From: Porphyromonas sp.
GTDB lineage: Bacteria; Bacteroidota; Bacteroidia; Bacteroidales; Porphyromonadaceae
Length of the DNA stretch: 6,047 nucleotides
Direction: 5' to 3'
Assembly: GCA_003640335.1 (NCBI GenBank)
Contig: RBKG01000193.1
Location: 1-6,047, forward strand
Part shown: positions 1 to 6,047 of the stretch, piece after piece
Layout: each line of letters starts with the position of its first letter
How positions within the stretch are numbered: the first letter of the stretch is position 1
The notes under the pieces: model-generated
Seen by the model: only the letters and a program-made list of their open reading frames with translations
The model's database searches: none
What the model was told of the DNA's origin: nothing
Program-made: the position numbers and the translations under genes

Positions 1-40
1 GATTAAGCCCGAATACATGCAAGAGCTTCTTGTCTGCCAT
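1..40 (-). CDS. Possible start of a further minus-strand gene (partial, 13 codons)
   Basis: An ATG at 40-38 opens MADKKLLHVFGLN, which runs off the window edge. The preceding context (TTCAAAAAA before ATG) is A-rich, as is usual for Bacteroidota starts, and AGAGAG lies about 12 nt upstream. Only about 40 bp separate it from the terminator palindrome and I see no TAnnTTTG element there. Two plus-strand frames also end here (stops at 50-52 and 66-68) and could be the end of a convergent gene, so this call is weak. No function can be assigned. Confidence 0.22.
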   Translation of the reverse strand, partial: MADKKLLHVFGLN

Positions 41-79
41 TTTTTTGAATAAGCTCTCTTCGCAATAATCTTAGTTTGC

Positions 80-131
80 ATAAAAAATACCAGGATACAT
101 TCTCTAGAGAATGTATCCTGGTATTTTTTAT
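80..131. terminator. Perfect 52-bp palindrome, bidirectional intrinsic terminator
   Basis: Bases 80-105 are exactly the reverse complement of 106-131, giving a 26-bp arm with no interruption around a central CTAG. The core arm is TACCAGGATACATTCTCT. Each strand ends in a run of six T (82-87 read on the minus strand, 124-129 on the plus strand), so a transcript in either direction would form a long stem ending in a U-tract. It starts 12 bp after the stop codon of the lipoprotein gene, where a terminator for the minus-strand operon is expected. The symmetry would equally serve a convergent plus-strand gene to the left, which cannot be confirmed from the few bases present. Confidence 0.87.
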
Positions 132-143
132 TAGCAGTATAGG

Positions 144-617
144 CTATTTATCTAATGTTAGTGTAACCGTCCATTCTGCCATACTTTTATTAGCAGCTTT
201 GACTACATACTTATTAGGTTTAGACCAGTCACCAGGAACCCCAAGTTTAGGTGCGTCTGGAGCTGGAGCAATAATTGCGGCTGTTGATATGCCAAGAATC
301 ACCACAAGATTATTTTTATTAACCTTGGCAACTTCCTCTTTAGGGAAGTTTGTTGGAATCTTAACCTGAATACTAACAGTCTTATTTTTTTTGTCAATAT
401 TGCTACTTGTAACTTGCAGTTGTTTTTGCAAAACCTTCTTAGCGTTACTTATAGGAATTGTAGTATTGCTATAGTATCTATGATAGACAGAAACAACACT
501 TGTAATATCATTTCCATCATATGTTGGTAATTCTTCCAAGTCGTGGTTCAGACAAGAGCTGAAGAGTACGACGGTAAGAAAGAATAATAATGCACTAAAT
601 ATTCTGTTTGTCTTCAT
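144..617 (-). CDS. Small lipoprotein resembling DUF5018-related proteins, downstream of susCD
   Basis: This 157-residue protein has a lipoprotein signal peptide: a basic start (MKTNR), a hydrophobic stretch to about residue 19, and a lipobox LFSSC with lipidated Cys22. The mature start LNHDLEELP is acidic, which in Bacteroidota fits export to the cell surface. The C-terminal part contains GDWSKPNKYVVKAANKSMAEW (129-149) and ends in alternating hydrophobic and polar residues (TVTLTL), a beta-sandwich-like pattern. I recognise this W...Y.V.A.....W arrangement from DUF5018-related lipoproteins encoded next to susC/susD pairs; that assignment is from memory and unverified. It starts 22 bp after the susD stop and ends 12 bp before the terminator, so it is the last operon gene. 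A role as an accessory surface ligand-binding or complex-associated protein is inferred from position. It is shorter than typical SusE/SusF-type binding proteins. Polarity from the susD nonsense codon could lower its expression. Confidence 0.82.
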   Translation of the reverse strand: MKTNRIFSALLFFLTVVLFSSCLNHDLEELPTYDGNDITSVVSVYHRYYSNTTIPISNAKKVLQKQLQVTSSNIDKKNKTVSIQVKIPTNFPKEEVAKVNKNNLVVILGISTAAIIAPAPDAPKLGVPGDWSKPNKYVVKAANKSMAEWTVTLTLDK

Positions 618-639
618 AACTAATTACTGTAAAAGAATT

Positions 640-2583
640 TTACCATCCTTCATTCTGTTTATGGTCAAGACCATAAGATTCACGTGTATTAAGGAACCCT
701 TGTGCAATAGGTAATAGGTAACGCCTAGTGGTGAAACTTCTAGTTGCCGAATTGAGAAGCGTATGCTGTCCAATAAGTACGGATTTACGATCACGACTAA
801 TCTCTACCTTATAGGTTGGACGGTCAAGGTCAGAAATCACATCGCCTGCACTACGTCCTTGATTGGCATGTCCGCCATACATTCCCCAACGGAGGTAACT
901 AAAATAGATATCTCCACCCTCATTGGTCATTTCACAATTACGTTCGCGGATATAATCTTGCCAAGCTTCCTGCTCTGAAGTAGCTGTTGAGGCTGGTAAT
1001 CCACCATGAATAGTACGAGTCTTGTTTAGAGCCGTTACAGCCGCTGATACATTATGCTTAAGGAGCTGTGCTTCTGCCAGATTTAGATATGCTTCAGCGA
1101 GTCGTGCTATATTATAGTGATACTCAACCTTACAGCTGTAATAGGCACGTGGTTCTGGGGTTTCAATTTAATTCTTACGCCAAAAGTATCCCGTTGTAGT
1201 ATTGTACCAACCTCCATCTTCCTTATCTCTCACTCCCTGTGAAAGATTTCCAGATAGCTGCGTTTCAACCTTTTCACCACACCAAGAACTTCCATCATGA
1301 ATAACTGTAGTGTTAAATCTACGGTCACGTTTATTGTACATGATATCAGATATTGTCCTATCAACACCTTGTTTTACTTTAGCGTAGTGCTTAAATACAG
1401 GATAACCTTCTTTTGTCTGTAACAAATCTTGAGGCGTTGGAATACGGCGTTCTCCCCCATCATTACGCTTATAAGCATCTACTTGCCCACTAGTGGTTAC
1501 TCCGTTAGGGTCTAATATCTCAACATTGTCTAGGTATTGTGATGTTTTATCCCAAGGCAAAGCTTTACCTGTTTTCTCATCAATGACAAGGAACTGGTCA
1601 ACAAGGTCCTGCGTTGGAAAATAGATAGACCAGCCTTCAAATGTTCTGCCTGATTTATCAATGAGTTTGTGAGGACTCTTTGATGCAGCCTGATCACCAG
1701 CAGCAATGTTAGGGTAAATTCGGATTAGTTCGTCAAGACCACCAATTGTCGTATTACTGCTTAGACGATAGTATGCCCAAAGAATTTCAGGATTAGTAGC
1801 ATCTGTCTCATTGAACAAGCCTGTAGAGGTTGATAGATTGATACCACTCTTGTTGACGACATCTTCTGCCGCCTTAATAGCCTTATCCAAATAAGTAGCA
1901 TCTTTAGTATAAGCATACGCCTGAAGACAGGCACGGCTAAGAATGACATCAGCTGACCATTTGGTAGGCAAGCCGAGAGCACTTCTCTCAGGCATATTTT
2001 CGGCTGCCGCTTCTAAATCAGAAATAACATATTTATAACTCTCAGCAATATCCTTTGTCATTGGGAGTTTAACTGCGCTCGAATCCTTAGCATCAAAAAC
2101 TTGCGTTACAGGAACAAATCTTCCCATTTTCTTGGCTTGGTCAAAGAAAATCATGCCTCTTAGAAGGTGAGCTTGAGCCAGGAGTGGTTTCTTATCCGCC
2201 TCACTGATAGACGTAGAAGCCCCAAGATTCTTGAAAATCAAATTGCACTGACGCAACAATGCAAACCGATTTGCTCCGAAGTCTGAATTATTATTGATAC
2301 CTAATTCATTAGCAAAGTTGTCAATACCTTCACCGACCTGCGAGCAGCGCATAGCATTCGGTGTCTTTGCCTCCCAGTCAATACACGAGCCACCACCAGC
2401 ATATCCACATTGGGTGATTACATTATTGAGCGTATTATTGATAAATGCTTGTGCCGTATTACGACTTCCCCATACAACGGCTTCGTCGTAAATCTCCGTA
2501 GGGTGAGTATCCAAAGTGTCTTGGCAAGATGTCATTGCCAACGCACACAGACCCAACATTCCTATAATATATCTATTTTTCAT
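640..2583 (-). pseudogene. susD: SusD/RagB-family lipoprotein gene, interrupted by an in-frame TAA
   Basis: This is the SusD partner of the upstream transporter: an outer-membrane lipoprotein that binds ligand and lids the SusC barrel. The signal peptide ends in a lipobox (LAMTSC, lipidated Cys20) followed by QDTLD. Helical SusD/TPR-like segments follow, including AQAHLLRGMIFFDQAKKMGRF (about 136-156) and WSADVILSRACLQAYAY (209-225). The frame stops at codon 472 (TAA, 1168-1170) after TTTGYFWRKN. It then continues, with no frameshift, for 175 more codons carrying SusD C-terminal hallmarks: ARLAEAYLNLAEAQLL (from 493), YIRERNCEM, YFSYLRWGMYGG, and the ending YLLPIAQGFLNTRESYGL before TAA at 640-642. 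The full reading would be 646 residues plus the stop position, normal for large SusD proteins. The stopped product of 471 residues lacks the C-terminal portion and would probably be non-functional. Sequence error or a recent mutation are both possible. Start choice is supported by an AAAGGA 8 nt upstream. Confidence 0.9.
1168..1170 (-). other. Premature ochre (TAA) codon inside susD
   Basis: On the minus strand the codons read AAT TAA ATT between WRKN and IETPEPRAYYS. The frame is the same before and after, so a single substitution explains it better than an indel. One-step ancestral codons would be TAT or TAC (Tyr), AAA, CAA, GAA, TTA or TCA. Tyr is attractive because WRK is often followed by an aromatic residue in SusD proteins, but that is inference from memory of the family. 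No other in-frame TAA occurs within the three genes and TAA ends both susC and susD, so stop-codon reassignment is not supported. Confidence 0.88.
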
Positions 2584-2591
2584 TTCCTTAT

Positions 2592-2597
2592 TCCTTT
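2592..2597 (-). promoter_or_regulatory. Shine-Dalgarno-like AAAGGA of susD, overlapping the susC stop
   Basis: The minus strand reads TAAAGGAATAAGGAAATG, in which TAA is the susC stop codon and the final ATG starts susD. AAAGGA lies 8 nt before the ATG, a good ribosome-binding spacing, and shares two bases with the stop codon. This supports the susD start and suggests coupled translation of the two partner proteins. Bacteroidota often initiate without a strong Shine-Dalgarno sequence, so the match may matter less than it would elsewhere. Confidence 0.5.
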
Positions 2598-5500
2598 AGA
2601 AACCTAGGTTTAACGTAAATGCAAAAATTCTCTCAACAGGATATCCATATCCAGCGGTAGAAGAGTTCTCTGGGTCCAAACCATATTTTGTTGCCTCTGA
2701 AATGGTAAAGATATTTTGTCCAGAAAGACCAATCCTACAATGAGATAACCAATTCATACTCTTCAGTAAGCTATACTTTAAGTCATAATTAACCTGAATA
2801 TCCTTCATTCTTAAATATGCTCCATTGATTAGCCAGAAGTCGCTAGAAATGTAGTTATTGTTATTGTTCAGCCCTGTATTGGACATAAGCCTTGGATATT
2901 GTGCATTAGGATTATCAGGAGTCCAAGTATCTCTCTGGTAGCCAAATGCAACAGGCATATCAGCCGAAGCACCTGTTTTCATAGCAGCATCGCTAGAGAG
3001 ATACATATCAAAAGCAGTAGAGCCATGTAACAAGGTAGAGACAGATAATCCACGCCATTCTGCAGACAAGTTTATACCAAACTGACCTTGAGGCGTGCTA
3101 GACTTACCTAGTCGTCTAAGATCCTCACCCGTAATTCTACCATCACCATTGGTGTCCTCATACTTGAGGTCGCCAGCTGTCAAATTTCCAGAGTTGTAAG
3201 ATTGTAATACCCCAGCGGAATTGTAGACATCTTCTGCCCCAGTATAGTAGCCAAGACTATGATACAATTTGCCATAATAGGGCTTTTGTTGCTGATTACG
3301 TTGATAAGGATTTAAAGTCTCGTTCTTGGACTCAGATTCGTTGAGCGCCCACATCTGGTCGAAGTAAGTGAAGTTTCCATTTATACCATACTTAACTTCT
3401 CCAATTTTATCTTGCCATCCCAAAGTAATTTCGAAACCAGCACGTCTATGCTCACTATTTGACTTAACCTTTGGAGGAGTTATACCCAATGCTGTATTGG
3501 TATAGCTTTCCCCTACAGGAGCCATAAGATAACCCTTAGTGGAGTAGTAGAAATAGTCAAATGAGCCGGTAAGGCGATTATTAAGAGAAGCAAAGTCAAA
3601 TCCCCCCACAGTTTGTCTTGTAGTATACCAAGTAAGGTCAGGAGAAGGCAACGCACTTTCATAGAACCCAGGCACATACTTACCATCTACGACGTACGAC
3701 TGTCCATTTAACCCGTAAGAGGTGAGATAAGCAAAACGTCCTGCGCTACTATCAAGACCAGTTTCCCCATATGAAGCACGCACTTTCAGCATATTAAGTA
3801 TATTACGGTCTACGAGTGGCTTCATAAAGGACTCATTCGTTACAACCCAACCGAGAGAACCAGAGAAGAATGTTCCCCAACGATGACCTTTAGCAAAATA
3901 GTCACTGCCATCTTCACGTAAACTAAACTCTGCATAGTACTTCTTCGCGTAATCATATTTTGATTGAAGAACGAAAGCCATACGTCCTAGTTCACTTTCA
4001 GAGCCACCATTATCTTTAGTATTGGCATCCCCTGCTTCAATCTGATCTACAGGAAATAGATATTTTTCACGTTTTAGCCAATACTGATCTCCTTTCTGAT
4101 AATACTGTTCAAACCCACCAATAGCAGATATTGAGTGCTTATCTCCAAAAGTTTTCTTGTACTCAGTAAATGCCTGATTTGTGTAAGAATATCCATTGCT
4201 AGAAGAATGGTAAAGCAGTGGCTGATTCAGATAAACTGGAGAAGTTGAATTCCAATCATACTGTGCTGCATCTTTGCGCCACTGTTTACTTGTTTCTCCA
4301 TAGTAACGATAGTTGCTTGCCAAACGAAGGCGCAACCCGTCAACCCAGAGGCAATCCCAAATGATCTCACCTTTTCCATTGACAACGTTTTCATAGTTTC
4401 GATTGTATCCAGCATCTTTGGCTGTCTCAACTACAGGGTTATCAGTGATATTAAATGGTAGACCATATTTGTTTACTCCTGGCAAATAGGACTTTATATT
4501 GTTGATATGTGAGAATACTTGATAGTATCCACTAGATGTAGAGGTGTATGGATGCTCGTTATGCTGACGATAACCATCAATTGTTCCTCGGAATGTAAAT
4601 CCTAAGTCGCGCAACCTGCTTTCTGCTGAGAGGCGAAAGTTGGTTCGTTTCATGAAATGGTTATTATTCTTATACAGAGAATTCTGATGAACATGTCCTA
4701 GAGAAGCATAAAACCTAGATGTTTCTCCTCCGCCACTCAGAGTTATGGTATGTTTAGATTGCGGAGCCCAGTTATTGAGTACTAGGCTTCTCCAGTCTGT
4801 ATCATTAAAGTGCTCGGGGTCACTGCCATCTTGGAATGCCTTTAATGCAACTTCATTATATACAGGGTCTAGACCATCGTTAGTGCGAGCTCTATTGGCA
4901 TAGAGAGCTCGCTCATAGGAGCCGAGTTTTTTAGGCCAAATGCTTGGTTGAGCTATGCTATAACTGAAATCGTAGTTGATATTTAGTTTCCCACTGACAC
5001 CTTTTTTGGTTGTTACCTGTATGATACCATTGGTTGCACGCGAACCGTAAACAGCTGTAGCTGAAGCATCTTTTAAGATAGATATGCTCTGTATATCTTC
5101 AGGAGAAAGGTTTTGGAAATCAGTACTACTGCGAATGATACCATCTATAACATATATAGGAGTACCACCACCACGAATGCTAATGTTAGGCTTAGAATTT
5201 ATCCCACCGCCGCTAGACGTTACAATTAGACCAGGAGAGCGACCAGCAAGACCTTGTGCGATATTGGCTACAGGCACATTCGTGATTTCTTTTGCTTCAA
5301 TAGCACTAACAGAAGCAATAAGATCTCGCTTCGTACTGCTACCATAACCAACAACGACAACTTCATTGAGCGCTTGTTGGTTTTGTTTCAACTGAATCTT
5401 GTACGATTTTGCATTACCAACAGTAATATCCTGAGATATGTAACCAACATAGGAAACTGTAAGCGTAGTTGACCCTAGCACCTGTAAGGTAAAATTACCG

Positions 5501-5763
5501 TCAAGGTCTGTGATAGTTCCGCTATTCTTCCCTTTAACTTTGATTGTTGCACCGATAACAGGTTCACCCTTCTCATCGACAACAGTTCCAGTAATGGTTC
5601 TTGCTTGACCTTTGGGTTGCTGTAGAGCCATTTTGGAGTCAACAAACCCATTGTTGATAAGTTCTTTGTTAGGCTGTTGCGTTTGCCCAGGCCCTGCAAA
5701 CATAGGCATTGTCGCAATACTCCCAAGAAGAAACAAATAAGGTAGTTTTGAGTCTCTTTTCAT
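2596..5763 (-). CDS. susC: SusC/RagA-family TonB-dependent outer-membrane transporter
   Basis: This 1055-residue protein is a SusC/RagA-type TonB-dependent transporter, of normal length for the family. In such systems it forms the 22-strand outer-membrane barrel that imports a ligand captured by SusD, using TonB-ExbBD energy. Visible parts in order are a signal peptide (residues 1 to about 23, probable cleavage after MFA), a polar linker, a carboxypeptidase-regulatory-like domain (about 56-126, with ITGTVVDEKGEPVIGATI and DLDGNF), a TonB-box-like LNEVVVVGYG (132-141), a plug domain (about 145-255, with SIRGGG, VIDGI, ILKDASATAVYGSRATNGII), and the barrel. An EF-hand-like DTNGDGRITGED sits at 870-881, and the typical C-terminal ending is PVERIFAFTLNLGF. 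There is no STN domain before the regulatory-like domain, which argues against direct ECF anti-sigma signalling. The ATG is the only one after the in-frame TAG at 5818-5820. The gene is intact and is followed 12 bp later by susD. The symbol denotes the family; the substrate is unknown. Confidence 0.97.
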   Translation of the reverse strand: MKRDSKLPYLFLLGSIATMPMFAGPGQTQQPNKELINNGFVDSKMALQQPKGQARTITGTVVDEKGEPVIGATIKVKGKNSGTITDLDGNFTLQVLGSTTLTVSYVGYISQDITVGNAKSYKIQLKQNQQALNEVVVVGYGSSTKRDLIASVSAIEAKEITNVPVANIAQGLAGRSPGLIVTSSGGGINSKPNISIRGGGTPIYVIDGIIRSSTDFQNLSPEDIQSISILKDASATAVYGSRATNGIIQVTTKKGVSGKLNINYDFSYSIAQPSIWPKKLGSYERALYANRARTNDGLDPVYNEVALKAFQDGSDPEHFNDTDWRSLVLNNWAPQSKHTITLSGGGETSRFYASLGHVHQNSLYKNNNHFMKRTNFRLSAESRLRDLGFTFRGTIDGYRQHNEHPYTSTSSGYYQVFSHINNIKSYLPGVNKYGLPFNITDNPVVETAKDAGYNRNYENVVNGKGEIIWDCLWVDGLRLRLASNYRYYGETSKQWRKDAAQYDWNSTSPVYLNQPLLYHSSSNGYSYTNQAFTEYKKTFGDKHSISAIGGFEQYYQKGDQYWLKREKYLFPVDQIEAGDANTKDNGGSESELGRMAFVLQSKYDYAKKYYAEFSLREDGSDYFAKGHRWGTFFSGSLGWVVTNESFMKPLVDRNILNMLKVRASYGETGLDSSAGRFAYLTSYGLNGQSYVVDGKYVPGFYESALPSPDLTWYTTRQTVGGFDFASLNNRLTGSFDYFYYSTKGYLMAPVGESYTNTALGITPPKVKSNSEHRRAGFEITLGWQDKIGEVKYGINGNFTYFDQMWALNESESKNETLNPYQRNQQQKPYYGKLYHSLGYYTGAEDVYNSAGVLQSYNSGNLTAGDLKYEDTNGDGRITGEDLRRLGKSSTPQGQFGINLSAEWRGLSVSTLLHGSTAFDMYLSSDAAMKTGASADMPVAFGYQRDTWTPDNPNAQYPRLMSNTGLNNNNNYISSDFWLINGAYLRMKDIQVNYDLKYSLLKSMNWLSHCRIGLSGQNIFTISEATKYGLDPENSSTAGYGYPVERIFAFTLNLGF

Positions 5764-5793
5764 ATTTAAGACATTTAATGATAAGTTATATAT

Positions 5794-5804
5794 GTATTGT
5801 CTGA
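5794..5804. repeat. Promoter-region direct repeat, downstream copy
   Basis: GTATTGTCTGA (plus strand) repeats the element at 5864-5874 with one mismatch, in the same orientation and exactly 70 bp away. It would lie inside the predicted untranslated leader of susC, so the two copies flank the predicted transcription start. Confidence 0.35.
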
Positions 5805-5838
5805 GTCGGTATATATTCTAACTAATCTAAGCTTGCAT

Positions 5839-5846
5839 CAAAGTTA
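5839..5846 (-). promoter_or_regulatory. Candidate Bacteroidota -7 promoter element (TAACTTTG)
   Basis: TAACTTTG on the minus strand matches the TAnnTTTG consensus of the primary-sigma -7 element in Bacteroides and relatives exactly. It lies in an AT-rich stretch 75 bp before the susC ATG, and transcription would start near 5832, giving a leader of about 69 nt. I find no TTTG -33 element about 20 bp further upstream; the nearest partial matches are GTTG (5857-5860, too close) and TCTG (5871-5874, slightly too far). A weak -33 would fit a promoter that needs an activator. This is the only exact match in the upstream region. Confidence 0.5.
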
Positions 5847-5863
5847 ATTTTTTTTACAACTAA

Positions 5864-5874
5864 GTATTGTCAGA
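5864..5874. repeat. Promoter-region direct repeat, upstream copy
   Basis: GTATTGTCAGA (plus strand) matches 10 of 11 bases of the copy at 5794-5804. It lies just upstream of the candidate -7 element, roughly where an activator or -33 contact would be. It could be a regulator site or chance similarity in AT-rich DNA. Confidence 0.35.
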
Positions 5875-6047
5875 TATTTTTTCCTTTTTGCTGCACACTC
5901 CATCGCCAAGCAGGGGCTAGCGTAACACAGAGAACAATAAGACAGAAACGGATTAAACTTCGTCGGGCGGTAGGGCAAGCGCATCAAAATTTAGGTGCAT
6001 TATGAGTGCCATAGGCACGATACTTCTTCAAAGCCCAGGGTGGAATG

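Larger units (their letters stand above)
5764..6047. other. Region upstream of susC without a recognisable gene
   Basis: These 284 bases have no convincing coding sequence. The part next to susC (5764-5880) has about 23% G+C and carries the promoter candidate and the direct repeats. The distal part (about 5888-6000) rises to about 50% G+C, a sharp change of composition. A minus-strand frame running from the window edge is open for about 20 codons (PPWALKKYRAYGTHNAPKF), stops, and is open again for about 37 codons (including ARRSLIRFCLIVLCVTLAPAW). These strings resemble recurrent short hypothetical peptides I associate with repeated intergenic sequences of oral Bacteroidales. No start, length or ribosome site supports a real gene. 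A 13-base hairpin, GTGCC-ATA-GGCAC, lies at 6006-6018. Confidence 0.5.

Noticed and set aside
76..369. A 97-residue plus-strand frame
   Set aside because: It overlaps the terminator palindrome and lies antisense to the lipoprotein gene, which has a lipobox and an operon position.
640..930. A separate 96-residue minus-strand protein starting at the ATG at 928-930
   Set aside because: It is the C-terminal end of SusD in the same frame, and upstream codons back to 1167 are also SusD-like. The ATG is an internal methionine.
763..978. Plus-strand frame antisense to the susD 3' part, and similar antisense frames at 2294-2607 and 5084-5472
   Set aside because: All are antisense or out-of-frame shadows of susC and susD, with no motif of their own.
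1168..1170. Alternative genetic code with TAA read as an amino acid
   Set aside because: TAA ends susC and susD in this window at normal C-termini, so it acts as a stop.
2849..2872. Short alternating AAC/AAT run encoding five asparagines in SusC, considered as a phase-variable microsatellite
   Set aside because: Only about two and a half hexamer units are present, and a unit of six would not shift the frame.
5786..5819. AT-rich inverted TATATA stretches in the susC leader, considered as an RNA switch
   Set aside because: The stem would be only a few A-T pairs around a large loop, with no conserved riboswitch core visible.
6002..6047. Possible start of a divergent plus-strand gene (MSAIGTILLQSPGWN)
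   Set aside because: Only 15 codons are present, there is no ribosome site or promoter, and the block looks like repeated non-coding sequence.
1..6047. CRISPR array, tRNA, rRNA, integrase or transposase gene
   Set aside because: No regularly spaced repeats, cloverleaf, ribosomal signature or recombinase motif was found on either strand.

Overview
The window looks like chromosomal DNA of a Bacteroidota (Bacteroidetes) bacterium, most likely Prevotella or a close relative; the genus is an inference. The grounds are a SusC/SusD outer-membrane uptake pair, lipoprotein signals typical of the phylum, A-rich start contexts, and a TAnnTTTG-type -7 promoter element. All recognisable genes lie on the minus strand, so the operon reads from right to left.

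Layout, in order of transcription. (1) 6047-5764 is an upstream region without a convincing gene. Its distal part (about 5888-6047) is near 50% G+C and may be a multi-copy sequence. Its proximal part (5764-5880) is only about 23% G+C and holds a probable promoter (TAACTTTG at 5839-5846) and a pair of near-identical 11-bp direct repeats exactly 70 bp apart. (2) 5763-2596 is an intact 1055-residue SusC/RagA TonB-dependent transporter. (3) 2583-640 is a SusD/RagB-family lipoprotein gene interrupted by one in-frame TAA at 1168-1170 (codon 472 of 647). The same frame continues after the stop into a complete, well-conserved SusD C-terminus. (4) 617-144 is a 157-residue lipoprotein resembling the DUF5018-related proteins found after susCD pairs. 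(5) 131-80 is a perfect 52-bp palindrome with oligo-T tracts in both directions, best read as the operon terminator. (6) 75-1 is too short to assign; an ATG at 40-38 in good Bacteroidota context might open another minus-strand gene.

The three genes look like one operon: 12 bp separate susC and susD, 22 bp separate susD and the lipoprotein gene, and a terminator follows. In such systems SusC forms the TonB-powered barrel, SusD closes over it as a ligand-binding lid, and the extra lipoprotein probably helps capture substrate at the surface. No enzyme or regulator lies in the window, so the substrate (glycan, peptide or other) cannot be named.

The main anomaly is the single nonsense codon in an otherwise well-preserved susD. 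It may be a recent loss-of-function allele, a population polymorphism or a sequence error. I see no clearly novel defence, mobile or RNA-based system here; the remaining observations concern regulation and repeats.
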